Origin: Lycocorax pyrrhopterus obiensis
Taxonomy: Eukaryota; Chordata; Aves; Passeriformes; Paradisaeidae
Assembly: GCA_014706295.1 (NCBI GenBank)
Contig: JACSVZ010000012.1
Span: 12,518,227 to 12,582,226 of the forward strand
DNA length: 64,000 nucleotides
Direction of reading: 5' to 3'
Under the pieces are notes generated by a model, which was not told where the DNA came from, did not search any database, and saw only the letters and a list, made by a program, of their open reading frames with translations. Numbering within the stretch: the stretch's first letter is position 1; each line of letters begins with the position of its first letter. Positions 49,269 through 62,261 of the stretch are shown piece after piece. A program made the position numbers and the translations under genes.

Positions 49269-51559
49269 CAGTAGTTTTACATCCACGTCCAATAGAGTTT
49301 TTCAAGATGTCTTTCTGAAGAAGGAACACCACACCTGCTCATTGGACCTTGTCAGGCAGAATCTTGCTGCTGAAATACCTCTACAGTGACTTTGAAAAGC
49401 CAGATCTGAGCTCGCTGTGCCAAAGTCCAAACCAGATCCAAAATGGAAAGCAGACAAGCACAGAGCTGTATCTGATCTACTAAATCCTGCTGCCAAAACA
49501 GGGAGAAAAAAAACAGTTGTATACACATTTTTCACAGTAGAATTCCAAATTAGATCTGGGGAGGGGAAAGTGGCTCTGGCTATCCCAATAATCTCACTTG
49601 CACCCCAGAATGGTTGTTTAATGCTTTTCTCAATGAAAACAGAAATGTGGAACTGCATTAGCCCTCCTTAGCCACCAATAGCAGGTCTGTCTTGCCAAAT
49701 ACATACTGTGACATAGGTTTAAAAGAATTTTTCTTTTTAAAAAATCCACTGAAATTCATATCCAAAGTCAAAAAAGAATGGGGAAGCCCTACCCTTGTCA
49801 AGTCAGGTGAAATAAAAGCAGTGATTTGACAGAATAGCATCTACACCTCCAAAGAGCTGAAGCAAACTATTGAAAGATGAATCAAAAAAACCTCTATCCC
49901 GAGCACCTTGACTAGTTTTATAAAGAAACACTGAACCCATAAAGGACTCAAAGAGGAGGTAAAGGGGAGCTGCACCAGAACACATCAGCTCCGAGATGAG
50001 CAACATAAAGTGCAAGGAAGGCAAGGAAAGAAAAGCTACAGCACAATACAACAGGAAAGTATTTACAGCCAGCTGAACACAGGGAGGCTCCTGTGCTACC
50101 ACAGAGCTCGGCTGGCCAGGGTGAGGGTGAGCTCCCACAAAGGATTTTGTCACCAGGCAAGATTAAAAATAGTTACATGGGGTGAGAATAAAATTTCATT
50201 ATATTTTTTGCTCTCAGGAACGGTTTTTGTACATGCAGATTAATGTTCCTGATACCTTCTCTTTTTTCTTCCTCATAGAGATCCTCAATGGTTACAGTAA
50301 TAAAAATGAATCTTACTTACATCTTGAAATGTTAAGTGCAGTGCTAAATCAAGAGGTGTATTCCTCGTGGGTTTTTAAGACATATAAAAAGTAACATGTC
50401 TAAAAAGCAGCTGCACATACCTTGATGATTTATTTTCACTTTATGTATTGAAATGCAATGTTCTGTTATTATTCTGTTCCTTGTATTTTACGTTCGCTCT
50501 AGTTGATGATAGAGTTAAAAATACTATGTTGTCTCCACTTTTGGCAAAATTCCAATCCAGAGTGAGTCCATGGCTCACTGATACAATGAAAATTGCTTTC
50601 TAAAACTCAGGGTGCTTCTTCATAAATGACATTTTAAAAAAATGCAGAAACAGAAATAAATACGTCCAATCTTAATGCTTCATTGAAAAGATTATCTCGT
50701 ATTGCTCAATAAAAGTATGCCTTGAAGTGTCCTTCTGAAATAAAGCTTATGTGAGAAAAATGAAAATTGCAGTTGCTCAGTTTGTCACTGCTGCAAAACT
50801 CCAAATTCATATTGTTAATGGCAAACAAACAGAAAAGAACCCAGTAATTATTACATACCAATCACAGCTTAAAACAAACTCGGTATTTCCCTGCATGTAT
50901 AAAAAGTGCTGTCATTCTCTTTTTCTTTTTTCATATGTTTGCTTCCTGAGGATCCTCCATCTAACTCCAAGAAACGTGATGTTGAAAGGCGTAGTTTAAA
51001 GCAGGTTTCTCTAATTTCTGAGTGTCTTACAACTTTTAGATCTATGAGGTGGCCACAGGGCAACTCCTCATGGATTAATCTTGTCTAGGAAAAGACTAGA
51101 GACAAAACAATTATATCAGCCAAGAGTAGCTATGAGAATAACAGTTGAAAAAGCAAAACTGTGCACAGTTAAACGATACCTGGTGGGTATGCAGAGGACT
51201 CAATTTAGCAAGGCAAAGCCAGAGAACAATTTGATTATTCTTTTGTTTAGTAGATAGACAGGTAAGAGGAAAACGTAATGAAGAAAATAAAAGGAGGAAT
51301 ACATTTCAAGCCTTTTGCTGATTAATAGAAAATGTCATTAAGATGGATGGGGTCATCTAAGACACTGTTATCTGCCGTGCTAAAGCACATACAGCATCTT
51401 GGTATTTCCATAAAGCCTCTGAAATCACAGGGATGAAGGGTGAGATTATGATGTGCCACAAAGGGCTAAGTTGGCTCCAAAAGGCCATCAAACCGCGTGA
51501 GCTATCAATGAAGCAGTGCAACAGCAAGAAGGAATGAATTAGCATTACCCGTCAGGATG
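49269..51559. other. Non-coding DNA
   Basis: No gene or known repeat recognised. Opposed open frames at 49302-49671 and 49803-50243 lack splice context and domains. Confidence 0.55.
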
Positions 51560-51960
51560 ATTTCTCCAAACACCCTACACTGAATTTCCGTCTCTGCCCG
51601 ATAAGTGCGTTATTAAAGTTTATAAATCCTGACTTGCAGAAACTGTTCTGCTTTTCACTTAATGTATTCAGCTGTATTGAAGTTCACTATTGAGAGCTTT
51701 CTAAGATGCTTCCTTTCTGCCAGCAGCCTCGGGATGCAGTTATTGAAAAGCAGACGGGAAATGTCGCGGGCATGTGTTTGTCACTCTCAGCAAATCCTTG
51801 CTCTGTGGCAGACATGATTTGGAGATCACCTTTGAAAGCTTATCTCAGCGAGGGATAAGGCAGCATTCACATGGCTTCATCTCCAACACAACACGGCCAG
51901 ACACAAAGTACAGCAACATGTGATTGACAGAGAGATGTTCCATTACCAGCTTTGTACTGA
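51560..51960. promoter_or_regulatory. Candidate conserved regulatory element
   Basis: Contains an exact PBX-MEIS composite site TGATTGACAG (51921-51930), an inverted pair of GATA sites TTATCT (51840-51845) and GATAAG (51854-51859), a TCF-like CACCTTTGAAAG, and several retained CpGs in an AT-rich region (for example in AATGTCGCGGGCATG). No repeat is present. This combination suggests a developmental enhancer; it is inference. Confidence 0.4.
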
Positions 51961-54900
51961 AGTCATTTCCAACCCTGCCCTCCCCCCCCCCAGTATAAGC
52001 TCTTGTAAATGCATTTATTTTCACTCACTCAAAACAAGAAAGTCCCAGTGTAAAGATGTTTAAGTTCAGCCTTAAATACAAATGAGTGCTAAAATCCTTC
52101 CTCCGCTGAATGCATAAAAAGAGCTGCCACACTGTATTTTGAAAGGATAAAGTGAAACAGCTTCTACAATTATTATTTAGAGTGTTATTAGCAAATTTAT
52201 ATTTAGCAAATTTGACTTTTCAGAATGGATTAACTCTTTTCCAGGAATACCATGCTCTTAGCCTAGAACTGTAAATACACAGCATGGTGTGTTATCTTGA
52301 AAGGAGGACAAATTAATATTTACTACAACCTACTAAATATTTTATTGAGTACAAAAGGTCCACTAACTTAGAACACTCCATTACAATCTCAGAAAAATCT
52401 CCACTTAACAGAAAATGTTCTGATGTCAAGCCACAGCCACCACCAGTTAAAATGTTACCATGACAACCAGCAGCAACTTAAGGGAAGTGCAATGCATAAC
52501 TCGGATCCAATGCTGAGCTCTCTGCTCATCTACTGCAAAAAAAATATTTTTCCCAAACAGAAATCCTAGAAGCCTGAGTATATTTCTAAGCAAGCCCCTC
52601 AAGCTGGAGGTAATGCCTGAGAAATCTCAGAAATGACTCTGCACTGACCTGATGCTTCAAGCAATGCTGGTGGGCTTTGCAGGCACACCCCAAACCCGTC
52701 ACTAGCCAGCAAGCGGAGCTGGGGTTTGGGAGTTCTCACAGGAACCCACTGTCTAACCTCTAACTAGTTCTAATTAACAGAATAGTTCCTGAATAAGCGT
52801 ATTTAATTCATTCAGTTTCAAACGTGCTCTTTTTTGCTTCCAAGTGTGAAATCTTAATTCAGATCCTGCTCTCAGGTCACATCTTGGCCCTCGTGATTCG
52901 TGTTGGTCTCTAAGCACAAGTGAGTCTACTCAAGACTAAGACAATCTGTAATAGAGAAACTTGCTTCAGAATGCTTTGACTATGAAAAATCAAATAATGC
53001 TCAGCTTAGAATGGTATCCTTCAGGGCAAAAATAGCAAAAAAAAAAGTTCCAATTATACATAATTATACTCTGTCCTCATTGAAGGGGACACTGAAAAAA
53101 ACATGTAAATGGTATAATTAGCTGAAATCATTATCAATTCCCTTTACTGTATTACAAATCCAAATGCACACCTTTAGAACAATCATAGAAATAAAATTGT
53201 AAATCTCAGTTCAGAAGTACCGTATTGTCCAGAAAGAGTTATTCAGATTTTCTTTCCCTGTTAAAGCATAGCACATATTATTTTTGTACAAAGTTACTTT
53301 ATAGATTTCTAACACATCATTTCAAGGGGAGGGTTGAGCAGATTCTTATAAAATAACTGATTTAGGGGATGTCTTCCAAATAATTCATGTGACTTCATCC
53401 TAATGACTACAGTTTCCAAGCAGGTAAGCAAGTAAGGTGAAAATCTTTAAACCTTTATGCAAATGTAGACAGCAACAGCTGCCATGTTGAAATAGCATCC
53501 CTTACACCCAGCACCCATTTTTTCCTTATTCTCAAGATATGTCTCATTATTTTTAACAAATTGCTATCAGATTTCTTAAATGACAGAGCAGGAAAACTTT
53601 TAAAAGCTCAATGATTCGGAATTATTAAAGATAAAAGGGTACTCTGGTATATTTATTATCATATTGCAGGAAATTATCATCACTGATGTCTGGTGTTTAA
53701 AAAGCTCATCTTTTTAAATGGCTTCTTCAGTGCTGAGGTAAACTTAAAGATACATTGCTACAAACCCCCCAAAATTAGTATTTTGGTGTTGTTTTGGTTG
53801 GTTGGGTATTTTAAACTACTTTTTTATGTTATTAAGTTTAATTTCACTGTGCAGAACATTCTGTTTAAACGAAAGAACGGAAAGGTTGCATTTGAATAAA
53901 AGCTACAACATGTTCATTTCCACAAACACATGATTTCTTATTTAAGTAATTTTGTTTTAGAATTATTTTCTAGTCCCTGTAATTAAGTTATCCCTGCTGC
54001 AAGTGCAAGGACAAATAAGGATATTAAAACACACGCTGACAAGGGGGAAAATTAACAAAATACTGATGATCATTTTACCGGAAAAAAACGGGAGACAATT
54101 CTTTAGCCAGTGGCCACCCCTGTAGCTCCATCAACTTAAATGCCATTCCATTTAATTATCCTTGTGAGCAAGACATGATAGAAATTACTCAGTTCTTCAG
54201 TTCCGCCTCATGACTACGTGACATATTTTGCTGACACCGTACATTGCCAATCTTCTACGCTAAAAAAAATTATCAACAAAAATTCAGAGATCACACAATC
54301 TAGGGAAATGCACAGGATGGAATTCAGGGTCATTTATATGAGTTTGTGGGAATGGTAACTATGGACCTAATTTTTAAATAACACTCTTATAAAGCCCCTA
54401 GCAAACAACTAATTCTCCTGATGCCTTTTTCTGTGTTACCCTGCTGATTACTAAACCCTGCACTTCCTTGGAAGCTTATCAGCTCACTAACCCTTGGCCT
54501 TCTGCAGTCCCTTCACCCATCTCCTGACGTGGCTGGGAAATCTGCTTTCATCACAGCTTGTTTCTCCCATGTGCACAGCCATAGGTGTGTTTATATGCAA
54601 GGGCATTAAATAAATAGCAAAGAGCGGTCAGCGGAGGGACGTGGTTTAATTTAAGAAGACCATTTTTGCCTCCTTTGCACTGCACACTCAAGTTCAATGC
54701 AGTGATAATTCCTTTAACCCTTTTGTGGACAGTGTGGATGGCACATACAACGGATTTAAGTGTAGAAAGATGAGAACGGCCAAGACAAGAGACCTGCCGG
54801 CTTCCTGAAGCCCTGTGAGATAGCTTTCCTTGGTTACAAGGATCCTGCCTTCTTTACCCCCATGCCATTATGAAATGTGGGCTCCATGGCTGCGCAGCAA

Positions 54901-57900
54901 GGCAGAGCAGGCAGCTGCTCTGTGGCACTGCTGGCCATCCCCCTGGGAGCAAAGCATCACCTCTGCAGGAGGAGGAGCAGCGCTCTGCCTCCTGTCCCTG
55001 CCAGGAGCACTCCGGGGCCCGGGGGGCACTGCCCTTGGGCTCTGGCCAAACACTTGCCAAATCACACCATAAGAAGTGTGCACCAATCTTTGGTCTGCCT
55101 CACTATTTTTTTTTTTTTTTCACTAGTATTGGTGCAACCCATCTGATTTCTCTCTCATTAACCAGCTGGACATGAGTGCGATGTGAAATGATGTATTTAA
55201 GAGGAGAAACACCTCAAAATGTAATTTAAAATTGCATTCTTCAAAGACATTCTAAGACAAGGTATCCTACTTATGTTTTCCAGTTTGGAAGGACTTTGAT
55301 AAAAAGTCATCATCAGCCTTATTTTGATGAAAGCAAAAAATATTTTCAAAAAGTCTGGAAAAACTCAATACCGTATTTCTAAACTTATTTTTTAGAGAAG
55401 AATGAAAATGGGAGAAAAAAAATAATTCCTCCTTCTGAGTTAAGGTGAAAAGTTTCTTATTTGCATCCTGTTTTGTCCCACAGTAACAAGTACAATGCTG
55501 GAGTTATCTTTTAGCAGATACAATAGGAAAAACAACAATCTCCAGAGAAAAGTGATTTTTTCTGAGAAAGACTGAGATTTTATAAATTTTGGATTTTCAT
55601 TAGGTTCCTCTCAGCTGCTTTTACAGAATCCACCAAGATTCTGAGCTGGGAAGCACAAACAGATCACAAAGGCAGCAGAGTTTCTCTCTGTGATGTTCCA
55701 CAAAGTTTCTCTAGCGGTGAAAAGAGCCAGGATTGAAGAAACAAGGGCTGCCTTTTTTCCACCACTGCTAACAACATTTTTTATGGACGGTAAGGCATTT
55801 AAATAGTTAGAAGGCTGTAAGAATCCACCTCCTTGGCAGCTACAAATTCTTTCTGATGCGAAAGATGAGGCATCAGAAAGTCTGCCTGGTAAATCATGCA
55901 GAGTTTCCAAATAAGCTCTCCCCTCCCATGGATTTTTTCTGCAGGAGATGATGATCAGGCCATATGTTACTATGACAGATTTGGTATTTCATAACTGAAA
56001 CCCATATAGCTTCTATATTAATATTTCCTCAAAACAGGGCAATTTTTAATAAAACTCCAAACCTACTTTAATGTCTACACTCTACAAAAATTACAACTGA
56101 GGCACTGTCCCCAAAAGCAGCTCCATATTCAATTACTTTTGAAAATACATCTCCTTTTATTATTTTTAGGTTTTAAAAGACAACTAAATACTGCATTTAA
56201 TAGTAAGCATGTGCCCTACTGAAGGGAACACAAACTATAATGATATGCCTAGCTTAAAAGCAAATCTAATCTGCTTGCTTATTAAATTTAAATGTGTTTA
56301 AGGCTGATACGGTTTGAAAATGATATGTAAAATAACAGCTTCCATGGCTATAAATGTCAAGTCTAAAAATTATATGCAATATAACATACAAAATAAATGC
56401 TGCTTCATCTTTACATTTCAGTGTGATCAATTCATTAAATGAGGTATTACAAGCTATGAGAAAATTTTACAACTCCTGAGACATAATTCGTCACAGTGTA
56501 TTACAGTGCAGCAAGGAAATACTTTAGAGGTTTTGTCATCAATGGATTAAAATTCTTATTAGAAAGAAGGTGGGGGAAAGTAGCTTTCTGATGTACCATG
56601 ACCAAAATTACTCATCACAGCATATATTAAACACCTACGTGATCCTTTTTCATGAGACAGTCTCTGTATTAAAGGTTGTTTTGGTTTTTTTTTTTTCCCT
56701 TGGAAAATAAACCAAGGAAAAGATAGGTGATATATTTTATAGGTCCAAGATGTAAGGACACAAAGGACACAGAGCTTCTCTGCAACACCAAACCCAAATA
56801 TTCTCCGTGGGTTTGTTTGGCTTCTAAAGAAAAGAAGAAAGCTTCTTCCTTTTTCACTGCAATAGAGGGATGGTTTTTCCCACCTGCTGTGTCTTCCAGA
56901 AATAACGTGGCCACAGACTTTAAAGCACTGGTTAGAGAGGAGCCAAGAGCCATGATGCCAAGAAATACAGTGGCTGTATTCCCCCCTCTCCAAGTCCCCA
57001 GCAAAATCCCTCTGAACATTTTATCTACACAGCAAACTCCATTGCTGAAAAAGCTGTAAAACCTCAAGAACCACTCTGCATCTTGAATCTCCACAGCTCC
57101 CTATTCCAGAAAATACTCCCAAAAGCTGACTCCAGCTTAGGGAAACTACTCATTTTAGCTCTCTCAGTAACCTGCCGAGAGACACAAAGAAGATCCACCA
57201 GGACGTGACTCAGACCATCCAAATTAAACCCTTACTCTGAACTGCCTCCTGAAGACACATCTCTGTCTCTGCTGACTGCACAGGGAGTGGCAGGAGTCTG
57301 GTTTATGAGCACGACCTACTCTTGTCTCCAGCCTTCAGCTTTCCAACAACTCTGTTTCCAAAAGAGACACCACTAACAGAAGCTTTGGCTGCAACACTGT
57401 TAACTGCGAGCCCATCAAATTTATTTTCTTCATCCAGTTAAGTCTGAGGAAGCTAGAAAACTGCCAAGATCTTAGAGCTCACTAGAAAAATTCTGTTTCC
57501 ATTGAGGTGAATGCCTGCTACAGGTAAATAAAAATATGCTATACATTGATGGCTCTTAATTATTTCCCCCAAGGTTTTGTATACAACTTTCTACTCAAGT
57601 GTTCAAAAGTCTTGACTGCAAGAGAATATTTTTAGCATCTAAAATTTATTCAGACTTTGATATTTACAATTAAATCCTCTTCCAAAACCCATCCTGATTA
57701 AGAACACTCAGGCTTAGGATCTTTCAATAAGGTAACAAGACAACATCAATTTTCTCACACGAACATTTACAGCAACTAAAAGGATAAATGTTACTTCTTT
57801 TGTTATTTCTCTCTAAAATAAGAATAGTATTCACAGTTTTGACCAAAATAATTTTATCTTTAAATACCATTGCTATTTCCAAGATACATGCCTGCCTCTT

Positions 57901-59065
57901 GCCTTATCACTTTCCCAATCTGACGAATATTTAACACATTTGTCTTTCCCTGACATATAATTTGCTATTATCATGTGACAGAAAAACACACATCACCCCA
58001 GATGTTCTCAAGGTGCAACAGAATCTGGTAATGCTTTTTCAGGCCAGTATCTAGCCATGAATTTCTGCTCCCACAAACCCATCCATATTACCAGGGGAAT
58101 TATTAGGTGGCTGTATCTTTCCAGGCACTCAGAGCAAGATAACCCTAATCTAGTCTTATCACTTGCACACAAAAGCATTGGATCCAATAGGCTTCCATGT
58201 AATCCATCTCTGTCAACCGCATTAAGGAAATTACCTGTCAGAAATATCATGGCCAAGATTCTGTGATTAAATGCAAACTTAGAAAATGCTCAAGGGTATA
58301 GTAAAAAAAGCTGCATAAAATTGCTTTCAGTTCAGTTTTCCTTATGTTAACGTTGAGTCCACAAGCAGTTGAACAACATAAAGAATTAAGTAATTTATCA
58401 ACCATGCATTGCATTGCCAAAGGAAACAAAATATATTTTTTAAATTTCTCATAATTCCACGAAGTCGACTTTTATTATTAAGATAATAAAACTTTAAAAA
58501 AAATTTCAAGGTCTTTGAAGAACCAAAAAGCACATGAGGTTCTTTTTTTTTGTTGTTCCCCAGGGAGGGAAATTGTTATTGCTGATGAAGTATAGAAATG
58601 TCTAAACCCTCAGATTCACAATTTGAACACTATTTTTTTTTCCTTCAAAGCTTTTGTCTCTGTAAACTTTACCATTTAAGGATTAGTGGTTACAAGTTTG
58701 CATAGCTGACAGCACAGTCCTACACCTCAGGTCACTCAGGTCCAATCCACAATCAACAATCTCTATCAACAACTTTGGTCTTTTCCTTAGGCACCTTTCT
58801 ATAAAGAGCACAAAACAATCATACACATGTATATAATGCACTATTAACTTCGAATATCCTGGGTCTGTGTCAAAGAAGGGAACAAAAAGTAAAAAAAAAA
58901 ACCAAACTTGACCCACAATTCTACAGTTAAACAATTTTGAAGTATTCACTGAAGAATCGTCTATTCTAAAATGCCCAATGTACTCTAAAGAAATCAAAGG
59001 AGGTGGAAAAATTACAGGATGAATATTTAGCAATATTTATTAATATCTCCAGTACATGAGAGGCA
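51961..59065. other. Long non-coding stretch
   Basis: About 7 kb with no gene or known repeat recognised. C-run at about 51983-51992; G/T tract at 53784-53813; GC-richer patch at 54850-55060 with five overlapping frames on both strands (not coding in my view); T-runs at 55107-55120 and 56686-56697. Minus-strand frames at 56559-57094 (141-144 codons) overlap each other and show no domain. Confidence 0.55.
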
Positions 59066-59497
59066 CTGACTTACTGGAGAGAGTCTAACAAAGGGCCATT
59101 AAGATGATTAAGGGACTGGCACATCTCTCTTATGAGGGAAGGCTGAGAGAGCTGGACTGGTTCAGCCCCGAGAAGAGAAGGTTCAGGGAGATGTCAATGT
59201 GCACAAATACTTGAAGGGAGGGTGAAAAGACTGAGCCAGGGTGTTCCCAGTGGTGCCCAGTGACAGGGCCAGAGGCAATGAGCACGAACTGACAGCCAGG
59301 AGGTTCCCTCAGAACAGCAGGAACTGTTCCTGTCTGAGGCTGGCTGAGCCCTGGCTCAGGATGCTGTGGAGTCTCCCACCTTGGAGACACCCAAAAGCCC
59401 TGGGCAGCCAGCTCTGGGTGTCCCTGCCTGAGCAGTGGGGTCGGACCAGAGCACACCCTGAGGTCCCTTTTAACCACAACCACTTTATGATTCTATT
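59066..59497 (+). mobile_element. CR1 LINE 3' fragment
   Basis: Sense CR1 tail: GAGAGAGTCTAACAAAGGGC, AAGATGATTAAGGGACTGGC, GGCTGAGAGAGCTGGACTGG, GTGGTGCCCAGTGACAGGGC, and a terminal TTTATGATTCTATT at about 59484-59497. It covers the end of ORF2 and the short 3' UTR. Diverged and internally shortened (the segment between the AGGTTCC and GTGGAGTCTCC blocks is altered), 5'-truncated, inactive. Same orientation as the CR1 at 31471 and opposite to that at 394. Confidence 0.95.
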
Positions 59498-62183
59498 TAC
59501 CTTTTCTATCCTGCTTATGCAAGCCCCTTTACAGGGCAGCCCTGTCTCCCACTACACATGGTGCTTCCTCGCCCCCTCTCCACACTGCTATTAAAGTACT
59601 GCCCCCAAGTCAAACCCTGAGGCACATGACCACTAAGGAGCCACCGAGTGAACTCTGAACCATCACAGCCCTATAAATCCAGCAGTCAGTTGCCTTATCA
59701 TCCATCCATTTATCCATTCCAACCTGCACCAATATGGCTGTAAGAACGCTAGGGTAGAATGGGTTCAAAACCTTGATAAAATGAAAGAGTTGAACATCCA
59801 CTACTTTTCCCTTCCCTTCACAAGACCAGATGTTATTTTTCTCAAGGAAGCTTCAGCAGCGCTATGGTCGATCACAAAAGAAAAAAAAAAATCACAGCTT
59901 TAAGCCAGTGAGAATGTTTACCATGTATCTACTTAACTTTACTGGAATTCTGCCTCCATTCAGACGGATGGAAGTTTCTAAGCACAAGGTCCTACACCCA
60001 AGCAGCAAAACTAAGAAGGACAAACAAACTGAGAGCGAAAGGAGAAAATATTCAAATTCCAAGAACCTCTCCTTGTAAACCCGGAAATGCACTTCCTCCT
60101 TCACAAGAAATTTCACTGAAAGACCCTTGAATCTGTCTTGCAACAAGTGATTCATCTAAATCCAGCCAGGTGTGGTTGAGAAGACAACACTCAGTAGTAG
60201 GTTAGAGCCTGGGAGAGTTTGCTCATTAAGATTCCTACACTGCACCAAATCTGTGATGAATGCGTACAGGGTAGATGAAGATTTCTCATTGATACTGTGG
60301 TTACACACCTATACAGCTGTCTCTGTACTACCAGCATCTTGAACGTTCATACATGGGAAGCTTGCTTTGAGAAGCAGAGATTTACTGGATTATGGAAGGA
60401 GAGAGTAGTGATACGAGCAGCAGCCTCAGAAAACCAGCATTGACATGCTGATTATAACACAGCTATTTTCTGATTAGGATGAAAGGCTGAAACTCTACAA
60501 ATGCTTTTGGGGGTGTACTCTGTCAACATTTTTCACTTGAAGCATCATAAAGTGTCAGATCTACAAGATGAGGGTTGGGGGTAACAGTTGTATCATTTTA
60601 ATGTGAATAACACAACTACAAAATTCCTTTCCACGACAAGAGAGAGAACAAACGGGACATATAAAATGGATGTCCCTTTCCTCACCTTTGTTCAAGGTCA
60701 ACCTGGAGTTGCACTGAAGTTCTCCAATCAGCAGAAGAGTTGCAGTTCTTCTCCTAAAGCAGGCAGACACAGGGAAAAGCCAATTTGCGAGCAGAAGGCT
60801 GCAGGATGCATCTCATCCTTTGTGAAGACAGGACTAAAAAGCCAACTAAAGGGCTTGAACTTCTGAGCAGCAAAGGAAAGAAAGAAGATAATGCATTTTC
60901 TTGGCCACAAGACCTATAGTGGAATTTATAATTACTTTTAATCTCCTTTAAAAGAACTAGTAATAAGACTTAAAGAGTGAATAGGGCTTGGACAACCTCA
61001 TTTGCTGATTTATACAATGGTGATTGAAGTAATGAAGCTGATTAAGTCAGAGAAGCATTGTTGTCACACAACATTTACAGCTCAGAATCCATCAGCAGAA
61101 GCTAAAATCACACACAAAATTATTTTAAACCTTGCACATTAATTATGAATCGGATGATAGAAACAGTTGTAAAAAAAATAAAAGCAGACCTATGTTCCAT
61201 GTGGCACTTTTATTAGTTATTTATCACCCCCCATATGTGCTGCCAAGGAAAATTATAATAGGCCACTACTACTATGTACCAAAGAAGACTATGAATTATT
61301 ATTGATATTCTTATTAACCATGTTAGTAAACTCAACATAACTGGGTCATGATCATAGAGAAGCTCTGTGTTCAAGAAAGATACTGTACAGGACAGAAAAA
61401 ACACAAATACAGCACTACTTTTAAAGCAGGAACAAAGCACACTAAGTGCAGCTGCAAATTCAATCTCAAAAACACATATTGACTAATGGAGATTACACCC
61501 AAAGTGAGCTGGATAACAATTGCTTCCTAGCAGGCCATTGCGTAAAGCAAGATCCTTTCTTGGAATAACTCTCAGATTAATAGGTTCAATATTGTTTCCC
61601 TTTTATTGGAAAGTGAATTCCATTAAACACCCTGGATTACTTCAGTAATAGAACATATATTTGCAAATGAATGCAAAGACTCTGGATGAGGAACAATACA
61701 CGTTCTGGTCTACCACCATCTATGAGCACAACTTTCTTTTAATTATCATATTTATTTCTACTTCACCCTGTCTGCTGTCATGGACTGGAATGGGTGTTCT
61801 GGAATGAACCTCACCACACATGTGATGTATGAACCCTCACAGTGCACAGACCACACCAGGAAGGCTGTGCTGGACCAGTCCTTCACAGAACAGGGTCCTA
61901 CAAAGAGATTAATGAGCCACTGCAGTGGCAGTGACTATTGCCACCACCCATCATCATCACCACCTGTTATCAGCCACTCCATGGGAAGAAAAATGTAGTA
62001 GAACCTGAGTGACTTAACAAATGTAATAAAATGAAACAACTGAGCAGCAGAGGCACAAATTCCAGGAGTTCCTGATTCCCAGCTGTGCACACTCAGTCCT
62101 CCTGAGACAGCATTGCCTCTCTGTGCCTTCAGAGCTGCATTACTGCATCAGAGGGGTTAAGGAAAAAAATAGGAGTTAGGCAG
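59498..62183. other. Non-coding DNA
   Basis: No gene or known repeat recognised. A-run at 59879-59891. Opposed short open frames at 59830-60155 and 60561-60910 have no recognisable features. Confidence 0.55.
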
Positions 62184-62261
62184 AAAAAAGGGAAAGGAAA
62201 GGGGAAAGGGAAAGAGAAGGGGAAAGAGAAGGGGAAAGGGAAGGGGGTAGGAAAAGGAAAG
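62184..62261. repeat. Purine-only G/A repeat
   Basis: Imperfect units of GGGAAA, GGGAAAG and GAGAAGG. The plus strand is almost pure purine (a single T near the end), and the minus strand almost pure pyrimidine. Such tracts can form intramolecular triplex (H-DNA) and are often length-variable. Confidence 0.95.

Noticed and set aside
56559..57094. Overlapping minus-strand frames of 144 and 141 codons
   Set aside because: Two different frames of the same strand plus a plus-strand frame are open together; no domain visible.
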